Of a stretch of DNA of 64,000 nucleotides, positions 11,542-22,469 are shown in pieces (position 1 is the stretch's first letter; each line of letters starts with the position of its first letter). Under the pieces are notes generated by a model. The model ran no database searches. It worked only from the letters and a program-made list of their open reading frames with translations, and was not told the DNA's origin. This DNA comes from Simmondsia chinensis (taxonomy: Eukaryota; Streptophyta; Magnoliopsida; Caryophyllales; Simmondsiaceae). The position numbers and the translations under genes were made by a program. Where the stretch lies: positions 7,123,355 through 7,187,354 of the forward strand of contig JAGTTD010000005.1 of NCBI GenBank assembly GCA_018398585.1, read 5' to 3'.

Positions 11542-12116
11542 TGTGACAATCTTGAGATTGTGACGGCCCAAGATGAGTCCTAGGCCCAAATCTTGAAAAG
11601 AGTTAGATGAGAAAGAAAGAAAGAGAGTTGAGATGAGAAAAGAAATAGAATTGAGAAGATGAGAAAATAGAGAGATTAGATAAGAAAAGTAGTAATCTTT
11701 ATTAATTGTCTTGAATGAATGATTACAAAATTGGAATACAAGCTATTTATAGAAAATTACATCATATGCCCAAAATACAAATAACCCTAAGCTCCCAATG
11801 GCTAGAAAGGGTAGCGGCTAACCTCCAACGGCTAGTACAAGCTGGCAAGGCGCACCTAGGAAGGAGGCTGGGGACGCGGGCCTGACACGGGACTGGCGCA
11901 TGGCACTGGGACATGGCACTGGAACACGGTACAGCCTGGACTGGGACACGGGAAGGCAGCGACCAAGACCTTGTCATGACATTGTGAAGGCACGCGACAG
12001 CTCGGACCTGGGCAGCGACCTGGGATAGCTTGACACTCGACCCCGACACGGACCACGGACAACCTGCTTGATATCTAGACAATGTCAAGGGAAACAAAAG
12101 GGTCATGACCATGACA
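11542..12116 (-). repeat. 3' LTR of the chromovirus-type element
   Basis: 575 bp, near-identical to the block at 16880-17472. It lacks about 26 bp after CCTAGG that the other LTR has (CACGGCTCAGGTGC and following) and has a small extra GGCACTGG-type repeat. It begins TGTCATGG and ends TTGTCACA on the minus strand. Confidence 0.92.
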
Positions 12117-12125
12117 ATACCCCTT

Positions 12126-12130
12126 CCCCC

Positions 12131-12161
<31 letters not shown>
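12126..12161 (-). repeat. C26-A10 homopolymer tract next to the polypurine tract
   Basis: On the plus strand 26 C are followed by 10 A. Read on the minus strand this is a long purine run right before the 3' LTR, so it extends or replaces the polypurine tract that primes plus-strand synthesis. Its true length is uncertain because long homopolymers are hard to sequence. Confidence 0.8.
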
Positions 12162-12179
12162 GCCAATCCTTGCCCTCAA

Positions 12180-14476
12180 GGATTGAAGTCCGGGAATTGG
12201 CCTTGGATGAAGGTCCAATCCTCCCAAGTCGTGGCGTCCGGAGGCATGTTCTCCCATTGCACAAGAACCTGGGTGTGCTTCTTGCCGTGGGGCGAAAAAG
12301 TACGTCTCTTGAGCACCTTGAGTGGGCGAACCTTGGGGTGGCCATCCTAGTCACAACGAGGCAAGGAAATACTGGGCGCCACATTATCACCTATTTTCTT
12401 CTTAAGACGAGACACATGAAAAACAGGATGAATTTTTGAAACGTTAGGTAAGTCCAACCTATAAGCAACCTGACCAACCCTAGCTAGAACCCTGTAGGGA
12501 CCATAATAGCGAGGGCCGAGCTTGAGGTTACGCCTCATAGCAACAGAGGTTTGGCGATACGGTTGGAGTTTTAAATACACGAAATTGCCTACATGAAATT
12601 CACGCTCCGTTCTATGCAAGTCGGCCAGTTGCTTGTGACGATGCTGGGCCTCGACTAAGTTCTCTTTTAATAGGTTGGTCATAGTTTGCCTATCACTAAC
12701 TAAGGTCTCTACCCCGGGGGACGAGGACACACAAGGGTAATCAAGAGCTAACAACCTAGGTTCATAGCCGTACAAAGCAAAGAATGGTGTAGACTTAATA
12801 GAGGTGTGGTAGTTAGAGTTATACCAAAATTCCGCTAACGCTAGCCACTGAGCCCAAGCCTTCGGTTTGGTTAAGGCCATAGCACGGAGGTAATTTTCCA
12901 AGCATTGATTCACCCTCTCGGTTTGGCCGTCGGATTGGGGGTGGTAGGAGGTACTCATGTTGAGCCCCACGCCCGCCAACCGAAAAAGTTCCCTCCAAAA
13001 TAGGCTTTGGAAGGTGCCATCTCGATCTGATATAATGCTTTTAGGGAGCCGATGTAAATGGTAAATATTATCAAGGAAAAGTTGGGCCACTTTAGAAGCC
13101 GTGAATGGATGCGATAACGAAATAAAATGTGCATATTTAGTAAGACGATCAACAACAACCAAAATCGTATCCTTACCCAAGGACTTAGGCAACCCCTCAA
13201 CAAAATTGAGACTTACGCTCTCCCAAGCTTGGGACGGTATAGGAAGCGGCTGAAGGAGGCCGGGGTAGGGCACGTGCTCGGCCTTGGTGCGTTGACAAAC
13301 GTCACAGCTAGAAATCCACTCACGAAAACTCGACTTCATGTTAGGCCAAAAGAAAAGACGTTTAGCACGAATTAGGGACCCATGGACACCGGAATGGCCA
13401 CCAACTGGGGAGTCATGCAAAGCGTGCATGATCCGTTGGCGGAGGTCGGTATGCTCACCCACATAGACACGGCCCTTGTAACGAAGGACACCGCCATGGA
13501 ATGAGTAGGGCCCTTGTCCTTTAGGATCAAGGGTAGCCCGTGTGATGAGGTCCAAGGCTTGAGCATCATTGTCATAACTAGCTTCGACCTCACGGACCCA
13601 TTGAGGAACTACCTTTGTTAAAACCGAACAAGAACCAATCTCTACCCCTTCATCACGCCTAGATAAGGCATCGGCCGCCCTATTTTCAAGGCCCTTACAG
13701 TACATGATACTATAACTTAAACCCATTAGCTTGGACATTCCTTTTTGTTGAAGTTGTGTGGTGATACGTTGGTCCAAGAGGAATCTAAGACTAGAGTGGT
13801 CGGTTTTAATGATGAAATGATGATCTAAGAAGTAATGTCGCCACTTGTCCACAGCCATCAAAACTTCCATAAGCTCCTTCTCATATATAGACAATCCTAA
13901 TTGGCGAGGTCCTAAAGCCTTGCTAAGGTATGCCAAAGGTCGCCCGTCTTGACTAAGGACGGCCCCAATACCAACTCCGCAAGCATCCGTCTCAAGAACG
14001 AAAGGCTTGGCAAAGTCGGGAAGAGCTAGGACTGGTGTCGTCACCATGGCATGCTTAAGAGTCTCAAAGGCACGTTGAGCATCTTCATTCCAATGGAATT
14101 CTCCTTTGGAAAGGAGGCTAGTCAAAGGTTTACTAATCGCCCCAAACCCCTTGATAAACTTGCGATAGTAACCCGTGAGACCTAAAAATCCCCTAAGGCT
14201 CTTTATGCTTTTTGGTTGAGGCCAAGAGGTCATAGCGTCAATCTTGCTAGGGTCCGTTGCTACCCCTTGCGGACTAATTATGTGGCCAAGATATTCAACA
14301 TGATCAATACCAAAGACGCACTTACTCATTTTAGCATACAACTTATCAGTAGGCAAAGTGTCAAGAACCGTACCAAGATGCACAACATGAGAGGACATAC
14401 AAGGGCTATAAACTAGTATATCATCAAAGAAAACGAGGACAAATTTACGGAGAAAAGAAGAGAAGACCTCATTCAT
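12180..14476 (-). pseudogene. Gypsy pol: RT (second half), RNase H, integrase, chromodomain
   Basis: A 709-codon open frame (14476-12347) holds the RT active-site region FVLVFFDDILVYS, RNase H (FVLETDACGVGIGAVLSQDG to NRAADALSRR), and the integrase: zinc finger HDSPVGGHSG...CDVCQRTK, the core with ISDRDGTFQ and YHPQSDGQTERVN, and a C-terminal LGPRYYGPYRVL block. The first catalytic Asp of the integrase core, normally in DFxxGLP, is Asn here (LNFVEGLP). A single in-frame TAG (12347-12349) separates integrase from a chromodomain (VLVQWENMPPDATTWEDW), which places the element among chromoviruses. Upstream, roughly 35 bp with the RT motif FGLTNAPxTFQ are missing and the frame shifts. Confidence 0.9.
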
Positions 14477-14991
14477 GACCGCAACGGCATGACCTTAAAC
14501 TCGTAGTACCCGTGGTGGGTGCGAAATGCGGTCTTGTGAATGTCTTCTTCACGAACCCTGATTTGATGGTAACCTGCACTAAGATCTATTTTGGAAAACA
14601 CACATGCTCCATGCAACTCGTCAAGTAAATCGTCAACAACAAGAATGGGAAATTGGTCCCGAATTGTTATGCTATTAAGTTGACGATAGTCGACACAAAA
14701 ATTATAGGTAGCGTCTTTTTTACGAACTAGAAGCACGGGTGAGGCGAAAGGGCTACGGCTAGGGCGAATTATAGAAGAAGACAACATCTCCTTAACTTGC
14801 TTTTCTATCTCGTTTTTTTTACTATGGGGATATCGGTAAGGTCTAATATGTATGGGCTTAACATTGGGTTGGGGGTATAGCGTGGTCATGGGCACGGTTG
14901 GGGGGAAGGGACCTAGGGATGGAAAAAACATCACTATAGTTGTCAAGGACCGGCCGTAGGTCGGGATGGACATAAGGGTGTTTTTCCTCAC
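14473..14991 (-). pseudogene. Gypsy reverse transcriptase, first half
   Basis: Minus strand fragment with [57 protein letters not shown] and [15 protein letters not shown], the N-terminal fingers and palm of a gypsy RT. The frame ends at KVMPL where the next motif has been deleted. It is in a different frame from the gag-protease part upstream (junction near 14886). Confidence 0.9.
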
Positions 14992-15124
14992 TACCTATAG
15001 CCAAAAATAAATGACCGACAACACAATTAACTTTCTTTTTAATAAACCGGGCAAGACTTTTTTCAGACATAGCGTGTAAGGCAGCATTATCAGAAGTGCC
15101 TTGCAAATGTAACGCCTTACCCTC

Positions 15125-16819
15125 CTAAACACAAGAAAATTTAAGGTTTGTAAATTCAAAGGTAACGGGTCCATACCTTTGGAGCCAATCGACTCCAAGA
15201 ACCATGTCGCTACCTCTTAGGTCAAGCACCCGCAAGTCGTCCGAGAATGTGTGGCCTTGCACCTTCCACTTGAGACTCGGGCATTTTTGGTAACTTGTCA
15301 AGTTCTCACCATTTGCAACAGTGACAGGCATCACTATGGTCGGAACGGTCTCGAGCTTGAGTTCGTTGACGACTCTCGAATCAAGAAAGCTATTCGTGCT
15401 CCCACTATCCACTAGGATTGTAAGGGCCCATTTCTTGATGAAGCCCTTCAACCTTAGCGTATTATGTGTAATGCGGCCCGATAGGGCATTCAATGATATC
15501 TCCATAGCACCGTCCCCTTCCTCTTGAGGGATCTCCTCTTCAATGTCAACTAAGTCCTCTTCATCCTCGTCTTGGACTTTTTGACCTTCCATACACTGCA
15601 GCTTCTTGTTCTTGCACACGTGCCCGGGATAGTAAAGTTCATGGCACCTAAAACACTGCCCGGGTTCACGCCTGGGAGCGTTGGATGCGGACGACGGCAC
15701 TGGCGCGGCCCGTGCTGGAGCGCCGTGGGACACGGGCCCCTGGGATTGGCCTGGGCCCTGGTAGGATGCACCCGGACCGGATCTGAAGGAGGAGGCTGGT
15801 CGGGACCCTGATGCAGCACGGTTGAATCCAGGCCTGGTACCCGTGGCCTTGTTTATCTCGGCCATGGTGATTTCTTGCGACTTGGCCTGCTCAATGGTGT
15901 AACTCATTTCCGTAGGCCGGTTGGCCTTGATGGCCGCGCGTATGGCGGGCTTTAACCCACCAATAAAACTGGACACAAAATAAGAATCGCTCAAAGTAGG
16001 ATGGTAGATCATCATCCAACTCCGCAATTCCTCGAATTGTACTTCGTATTCCTCCACGGTACCCAATTGAACGGTCTTGTTGAATTGTTCGACTACATCT
16101 TGCATGGACTTGTCACCAAATCTTTTGCAAAGTTCGTCAACAAAAAATTGCCAAGGCATGATGGGGTTCCGTAGTTCCAAGGCATGAAACCAAATATCAC
16201 CATAATAGTGCAAGTGCGAGGATGCCAAAGCAACCCACCCATCCATTGGGACTTGATACCAACGGAAGTATTTCATACACTTGCGGATCCAAAGACTTGG
16301 GTGCTTGCCATCAAATTTTGAGAAATCAAGTTTAGGGTTACAATGGGCAGACCAAGAATGAGCACTCACGGTATTACCATTATGTTCCCCATCCTCGGAG
16401 CGGGGGTGATGTCTTTGATCATGAGCACGGTGTGGTGGTGGTGGTGGCAGTGGTGGTGGTGTAAGTCCGGATCCTCCAATATGAACATAGTTTCCCGAAC
16501 CCACCTGATCTTGTGTTGCAATTTCAGGCACGGTTTCGGGACGCCTTTCCGAAATTACCATAGAACGTACCGACTCGGTCAAGGATGCTATGGTTTCTTG
16601 AAGCGAACGTTGGTCTTCTTGAAACTTACGTTGATTTTCTTGAAGATCACGTTGGCCTTGTCCAAAACTCTCGACCTAATTTGCTAAGCGTTCAACCGTT
16701 CCCTTTAATCCTTCGTTTGACACACTTTGGTCACGGATCAAGGCATCAATTCTATCAAGTCTTCTTTCAAGTGACGAATACCATTCTTGAGATTCGGCGG
16801 TCTCCTCGGATGAAGACAT
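15125..16819 (-). pseudogene. Gypsy gag-protease
   Basis: The ATG at 16819 (MSSSEETAES) opens a frame with a coiled-coil-like N-terminus. An in-frame TAG at 16676-16678 interrupts it, then the same frame continues to 15125. It holds the gag domain (WIRKCMKYFRWYQVP...GDIWFH...FCKRFGD-like block), a proline-rich linker, a zinc knuckle CFRCHELYYPGHVC, and an aspartic protease with LVDSGSTNSFLDS and DMVLGVDWLQRYGP. The frame ends at a TAG (15125-15127) right after FSCV; gag-protease-like sequence goes on in the same frame to about 14886. Confidence 0.9.
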
Positions 16820-16864
16820 GTTGCGGGCGTTGCGCGTGACAGCCAGTTTTGCACGATCGTAGTT

Positions 16865-16876
16865 GCTCTGATACCA
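16865..16876 (-). promoter_or_regulatory. Primer-binding site, initiator tRNA-Met type
   Basis: Minus strand TGGTATCAGAGC, three bases inside the 5' LTR of the chromovirus-type element. Confidence 0.9.
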
Positions 16877-16879
16877 ATT

Positions 16880-17472
16880 TGTCACAATCTTGAGATTGTG
16901 ACGGCCCAAGATGAGTCCTAGGCCCAAATCTTGAAAAGAGTTAGATGAGAAAGAAAGAAAGAGAGTTGAATTGAGATGAGAAAAGAAATAGAATTGAGAA
17001 GATGAGAAAATAGAGAGATTAGATGAGAAAAGTAGTAATCTTTATTAATTGTTTTGAATGAATTTACAAAATTGGAATACAAGCTATTTATAGAAAATTA
17101 CATCATATGCCCAAAATACAAATAACCCTAAGCTCCCAACGGCTAGAAAGGGGAGCGCCTAACCTCTAACGGCTAGTACAGGATGGCAAGGCGCGCCTAG
17201 GCACGGCTCAGGTGCGGCACGGCCCTGGGAAGGAGGCTGGGGACGCGGGCCTGACACGGGACTGGCGCACGGCACTGGGACACGGTACAGCCCGGACTGG
17301 GACATGGGAAGGCAGCGACCAAGACCTTGTCATGACATTGTTAAGGCACGCGACAGCTCGGACCTGGGCAGCGACCTGGGACAGCTTGACACTCGACCCC
17401 GACACAGACCACGGACAACCTGCTTGATATCTAGACAATGTCAAGGGAAACAAAAGGGTCATGACCATGACA
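16880..17472 (-). repeat. 5' LTR of the chromovirus-type element
   Basis: 593 bp, TG...CA bounded (minus strand TGTCATGG to TTGTGACA). It holds a TATA-like word (minus strand CTATAAATAG, 17086-17095) and a GC-rich half with many GGGACACGG-type short repeats. It pairs with 11542-12116. Confidence 0.92.
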
Positions 17473-17477
17473 CATAC

Positions 17478-18465
17478 CTTACATGTGCATAATTGCACAT
17501 TGGATTGACTCTTCCTAAGTAATGCAAAAAAGAATTATTCATTTTTGCCTATTCGAATGTCCCCACAGTGCTAATGTAATCACAAGTGCCATTGTGAACG
17601 CAAGCCATAAATGGGGATAGACAACAAAATTTTTCGGACTACTTTTGATAATACTTCTAATAACACTTCATCTATTAACCAATTAAGTAGGTATTTGAGG
17701 CCCGTGTTAGATAGAAAATATTTTCATTTGCATTGCATCTGTCATATTTTGCGCTTAATGATAATGGATGATATGCAACTTATAGATTTTTCTGTTACAG
17801 TTTTAAGATAAGTAAATAAAGCAATTAGAACATCTGGAATTAGGCAACAAAATTTTAAACAACTGCCAATCACAAGGCATTTGTTGAAACGTTTTAAATT
17901 AGATGCATCTACAAGGTGGTCATCAACAATTTCAATGTTAGAAAGATGCATTACCATATAAAGACATATTAATGAAATTTATATAGAAAAATTATGCAGA
18001 TCTAAATTGTTTTAATTTAGATAATATGGATTTGGATATAATTTATGAAATATGTAAATTTTTAGTTCTTTTTAAAGATGCCACAACACTTTTTTTGGGA
18101 TCTTATTACCCAACCATTCCATATGCAATATCTAAACTGGAAGATATTGCTGCATTGGTAATAGAGAACTTCTCCAACCCCGTGCTGTAGGGGTCCATTG
18201 CCTCCATGCTCGAAAAATTTTACAAATAGTATACTGAATTACCATTGGCATATTGTATTACCACCATTTTTGATCCATGTTATAAACTTGCGAGTTTTCA
18301 ATTTTTTGCCCGACTATTTACGAAAAAATGCTACCAACTATTGATGTACAATCTTTTGATGCTAAAGTTGATAAAAATTTACATAATTATTTTTTGTTAT
18401 TCTCAAAAATTATCAATTAATACAAATATTTCTTCTACATCATTTTTGTCCTCTTCTTGAGGACA
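17478..18465 (+). pseudogene. hAT transposase, central and C-terminal part
   Basis: This is the continuation of the transposase cut by the gypsy insertion. After a frame-broken stretch, 17611-17811 reads MGIDNKIFRTTFDNTSNNTS, then HLHCICHILRLMIMDD, matching the hAT catalytic core (a conserved Asp and a C-x-x-H-type motif). Later remnants include TRHLLKRFKLDASTRWSSTI and YCITTIFDPCYKLASFQFFA. Several stops and frameshifts break it and the C-terminal dimerisation region is not intact. It encodes no working transposase. Confidence 0.8.
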
Positions 18466-18479
18466 ATCATATACGTGGG

Positions 18480-19170
18480 ATTAGAGGTGGCCAGTGGGCG
18501 GGGTTGGCTCTGGCTTGGTCCTCCTAGCGGGCCGGGCCACGGGCCTTCTAAAAAATGGGGAGGCTCGGGCCCGGCCTTGCTTGGGGCAAAACCCAAGCCC
18601 GGGCCTGGGCTTGGCCCTACCCAAGACAAGGTTCCCGTGGCTAGTGTCCATTTAGGCTCTATAACTTATTTTATAATTGTATTTTTTGTTTATATTGTTA
18701 TAATTATATTTTTTTAATACGTTATAATATATTTTATTTTATAAATTATATTTGTAATATATTTATATATGTAATGCGGTTGCTGACTTATTAATGACCC
18801 AAGCCCAAATTGAAACACATAACCAAGCAAGAAATGGGCCTGACATGATGCGAGTAAATATGCCCCTCTACCAAGGCCATATTTAAATTTCAATTTTGGA
18901 ATTAATAATTGTATTAGGTTTATTTAGATTTCGCTGCCTATAAATATGCCCCTCTACCTAGGCCATATTTTCCAACATCTTGAGTTCTTTTTTTATTTTT
19001 TATTTTAGGTTTCTTTCTTGCTAGATTAAATTTATTTTTTCCTACTTTTTATTTGTTTTAGCAATAAATTTAAGGAAGACAGTTGAATCTTTCCCTTTTC
19101 TCTTCTAATAATTTAGAAATTCACATCACACACACGCACACACACACACATGCAATATATAAAATTAAAT
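18480..19170. other. hAT-like terminal sequence, short duplication and CA repeat, no gene
   Basis: TAGAGGTGGCCAGTGGGCGG at 18483 looks like a plant hAT terminus and is followed by GGGCC-rich subterminal words up to about 18645; a clean opposite end was not found. Further on, the 29-nt stretch AAATATGCCCCTCTACC...GGCCATATTT occurs twice (about 18856 and 18941). A (CA)n microsatellite lies at 19127-19150. Confidence 0.45.
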
Positions 19171-20515
19171 TGATAAATTGTAGAAAACTCTTTTATGTTT
19201 TCTTTTAGTAATAGAAAATTCATCTCACAGATAAAATTCAACACTTAACCCCTCACTTTTAAAAAATCAATTATTGTACTCTTAACTCAATTTTTTTATG
19301 ACCATTTTGCTTGCACTATTTTAGAAGGGAGTTTCTATTTTTAGGCAAAACTTAGGAGTTTTTATGTTTTTTGCTTTTTTTTCAGGTGCTTTTATATTTT
19401 TACACAAAAAATAAGGGGATTTACTGAAATTTATAAAAATAATTATTTTAATTAATTATGGCAACGATATATAAGTTTAGAAGATGAAAATATTTTTGAG
19501 ATTCTATAAAAAATATTGTAAGATAAAATATTATGCTAATATCATTTCAAATTAAGATTAAAAATAAAACTGTAACTAAAAAAATATAAGAAAAAAAATG
19601 TTCGAAAATATATTTTGAAAAACTAATTTAAAATATAATAATATTTTTTAACTTTGGTTTTCAAATATTTTTCAAAAAAAATATTCTTTCATAATTTATT
19701 TTTAAATTTTAATTTTGTATATTTTTTTATTTAAATTTACTAATATTATTCTAAGATTTATTATTAAAAACTTTTTTGGGTTATTTACGTTAAAGGTCTT
19801 GTACTTTCACTTTTAGGTCAATTTAGTCCTTATACTTCTAATTGTATCAATCTAGTCCCTCTACTATATACTTCGTGTCAATTTAGTCCAATGATCAAAT
19901 CCAAGTTAAGTTAATGATGCAATTTTTAATTGTACAATTACATTAAATGCAAATAATCCACTACAAGTCCACTCATTGACTCAAGTTAACCCAACTCATA
20001 GCCAAAGTATTAAAATTTTATCAATAATTTATCATAAAGGCCATTGACACAATATAAATAATGGAGAAACCAAATTAACACAACTAAAAGTAGAAGGACT
20101 GACACAATGGGTAAAGTACATGGACCTTTGGAGTAACTAACCCAATTTTTTATTTTATCATATAATTTTTTAAGAAAAATTTTAAAATATTTTATTTTCT
20201 TCTAAATTTATAATATCAATGCTATAATTAATCAAAACAATTGTTTTTGTTTAAATAACATAAAATCCTCTTTACTTTTGCTAAAAATACAAAAAACTCC
20301 CATCTTTTGTCTAAAAACGTTCCTATCTATTGTTTAAACTAAAAAATCTCTTCTAAAACTTCAATCGAACACTTAGCTCTTTCCTTTTGAGGGTAAGATG
20401 ATCATAAAAAATTACTTTGGGATAAAGTGATTGATTTTTTAACATCAGGAGGTTAAATGTTTGATTTTATTAGTGGGGAGGGTTTGCAATTTTTGAAAGT
20501 TTATGTAATTTACCC
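19171..20515. mobile_element. Large fold-back MITE carrying a second fold-back
   Basis: The left arm (TGATAAATTGTAGAAAACTC, then AACACTTAACCCCTCACTTTT) is mirrored by the right arm, read on the minus strand as GGGTAAATTACATAAACTTT and ATTTAACCTCCTGATGTT. Both arms share several hundred bases, including TAATTAATTAT blocks. AATTAAAT flanks both ends (19163-19170 and 20517-20524). The same family recurs at 32281-33150. A different fold-back sits in the middle (19776-20145). Non-coding. Confidence 0.75.
19776..20145. mobile_element. Fold-back MITE nested in the larger one
   Basis: Ends TTGGGTTATTTACGTTAAAG and, on the opposite strand, TTGGGTTAGTTACTCCAAAG. The arms continue with AGTCCTTATACTTC / AGTCCTTCTACTTT and TATCAATCTAG-like words. 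The same family forms 28039-30406. No clear flanking duplication was found. Non-coding, about 370 bp. Confidence 0.75.
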
Positions 20516-20703
20516 TAATTAAATGTATATTTAAAAATAATTTGACACTTCTATTTCTATAATTTATATGTTCCTACAATTAGTAAGTGTTGTTGAAGTC
20601 ATGCTGTCTTCACTCTTCATCACAAACAAGGGTTACTCATCTAGCAAGGAATGATCCTGTACATTTATTTTTAATAAATAAATCATATATTTTTTTATTT
20701 AGA

Positions 20704-20731
20704 TAATTTATATATATATATATATATATAC
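20704..20731. repeat. AT dinucleotide microsatellite
   Basis: About ten TA units in an AT-rich stretch between the fold-back element and the copia element. Confidence 0.8.
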
Positions 20732-20861
20732 AATTTAATATATCAAAATATATAGTGACTTTATTTTTAATAAACGCACTTGATATCTACCCATCCCATT
20801 TTTCGCCACATCTAGCTCCCACTTGCATTGAGAGGATATTTTTGAAGGAAATCTTGATAGG

Positions 20862-21001
20862 TGTGAAACCCTAGGATTATTGTGGCGTACCTGAGCAGGG
20901 TACACTGTACTTGTTTATATAGAATTATGAATACATGATAGGATAAAGCTGAACCAATCTAGATAAGGTCAGATCTACAAAGGAAAAATAATAATTGGTC
21001 T
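20862..21001 (-). repeat. 3' LTR of the first copia element
   Basis: Matches 25468-25606 in most positions. The polypurine tract on the minus strand (CCCCCATTCAGATTGAGAGG) lies just inside at 21005-21027. The exact outer start of the LTR on this strand is uncertain. Confidence 0.75.
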
Positions 21002-22200
21002 AAACGCCCTCTCAATCTGAATGGGGGACCAACGTGTAGATTGGCCTTATAAGTGCGAAAGCGATTGGTGGAGAGACTCTTGGTGAAGATATTTGTAACC
21101 TGACGGATAGTAGATGTATATCCAACCCGGAGATCTCCCTTAAGAACCTTTTCACGAACATAGTGACAGTTAGCATCAACGTGTTTGGTGTGATTATTGG
21201 AGATTGGATTAGCTGCAAGGTATGTGGTAGAAACATTATCATAGTAAAGAACAATGGGACCTGATAGGCGTAGTCCAAGATCTCTCATGATGTAGCGAAG
21301 CTAATCACTTTCAGCAATAGCATTAGCCACAATCCTATACTCTAACTTAGTGATAGACTTAGCAACAATATGTTATTTCTTGGGGTGCTAAGAAATAAGA
21401 TTAGGTCCAAGGAAAAGAGCATAACCAATGGTAGAACGCCTGGTGTCAGGACAACCACCCTAATCAGCATTAGCGTAGGCTGTGATCGTGGTGCAAGATC
21501 CTGGTTGGATGGTGAGACCATGGTCAGGCATGAGTTTGAGATATCATAGTATCTATTTAAGCATCTGCCAATGAGAGGACCTGGGAGCATGCATAAACTG
21601 GAAAAACTGTATAACAAATGTCAGGACTAGTCATGGTAAGATACTGAAGAGCTCCTACAGCACTAGAATACTTAATAGGATCAATACGTAATTCTCCCTC
21701 AATTTGAGAGAGTTGAACCCGAGTTGGTAAGGGAATCTGAACTGGTCTCAAGTCAAGCATGTCATGTTTGAGTAAAAGGTCAATGGTGTATTTATGTTGA
21801 GTTAAGAAGAGACCCTGATCACTACGTTTGGCTTTAATGCCAAGGAACTAGCGAAGAGGACCCAAGTCTTTCCTTGCAAATTGTTCAGAAAGAGTTTAGA
21901 TGAAAGATGCGAGTAATCTTGCATTAGAACCAGTGAGAATAATGTCATCGACATAGAGAAGAAGGCAAGAAGAGACATGAGAGAGTGAAAAATAAAAAAG
22001 AGATGGATCAGCCTGACTACAAAGAAATTCTTGACTACGGAAGGACGTGCTAAACCTACGAAACTAAACCCGAGGAGCCTATTTGAGCCCATAAAATGCC
22101 TTATGAAGGTAATACACATGATTGGGGTACTTAGGATGAACAAAGCCTTGAGGTTGTTTCATGTAGACCTCCACAATGATATCCATGTAAAAATACATTT
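20959..22200 (-). pseudogene. Copia RT and RNase H, degenerate
   Basis: Minus strand. Recognisable motifs include QPQGFVHPKYPNHVYYLHKA and FYGLKQAPR, the catalytic LLLYVDDIILTG (YVDD kept), FLGI, a YSSAVGALQYLTMTSPDICY block, and an RNase H end with IVLYYDNVSTTYLAANPISN and HTKHVDANCHYVREKVLKGD. At least a dozen stops and frameshifts break it. Confidence 0.9.
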
Positions 22201-22469
22201 TTGACATCTAGTTGTCTAATGGGTCATTTGTAGGTCACAGCTAAGGATAATATAAATCTAATAGCTGTGGGTTTAACTATAGGACTAAAAGTCTCAAAAT
22301 AGTCTATGCCCTCTCTTTGATGAAAATCCAGAGCCACAAGCCTAGCCTTGAACCGTTCAACTGAATCATCCCCCTTATAGTAGACTTTGTATTTCCATGT
22401 GCTACCAACTACATTTTGATTTCAAGCAGGAGGAACACGATCCTACGTATGATTTTGTAAAAGGGCATT

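Larger units (their letters stand above)
11542..17472 (-). mobile_element. Complete Ty3/gypsy chromovirus-type LTR retrotransposon
   Basis: The element is 5.9 kb with LTRs at 11542-12116 and 16880-17472 and a perfect 5-bp target duplication CATAC (11537-11541 and 17473-17477). Order on the minus strand: LTR, primer site, gag with zinc knuckle, protease, RT, RNase H, integrase, chromodomain, polypurine tract, LTR. The LTRs are very alike apart from small indels, so insertion is fairly recent, yet coding lesions make it non-autonomous. It split an hAT transposase gene. Confidence 0.95.

Noticed and set aside
12068..12440. Several overlapping frames with poly-Gly or poly-Pro
   Set aside because: They come from translating the C26-A10 tract and from the antisense of gypsy pol.
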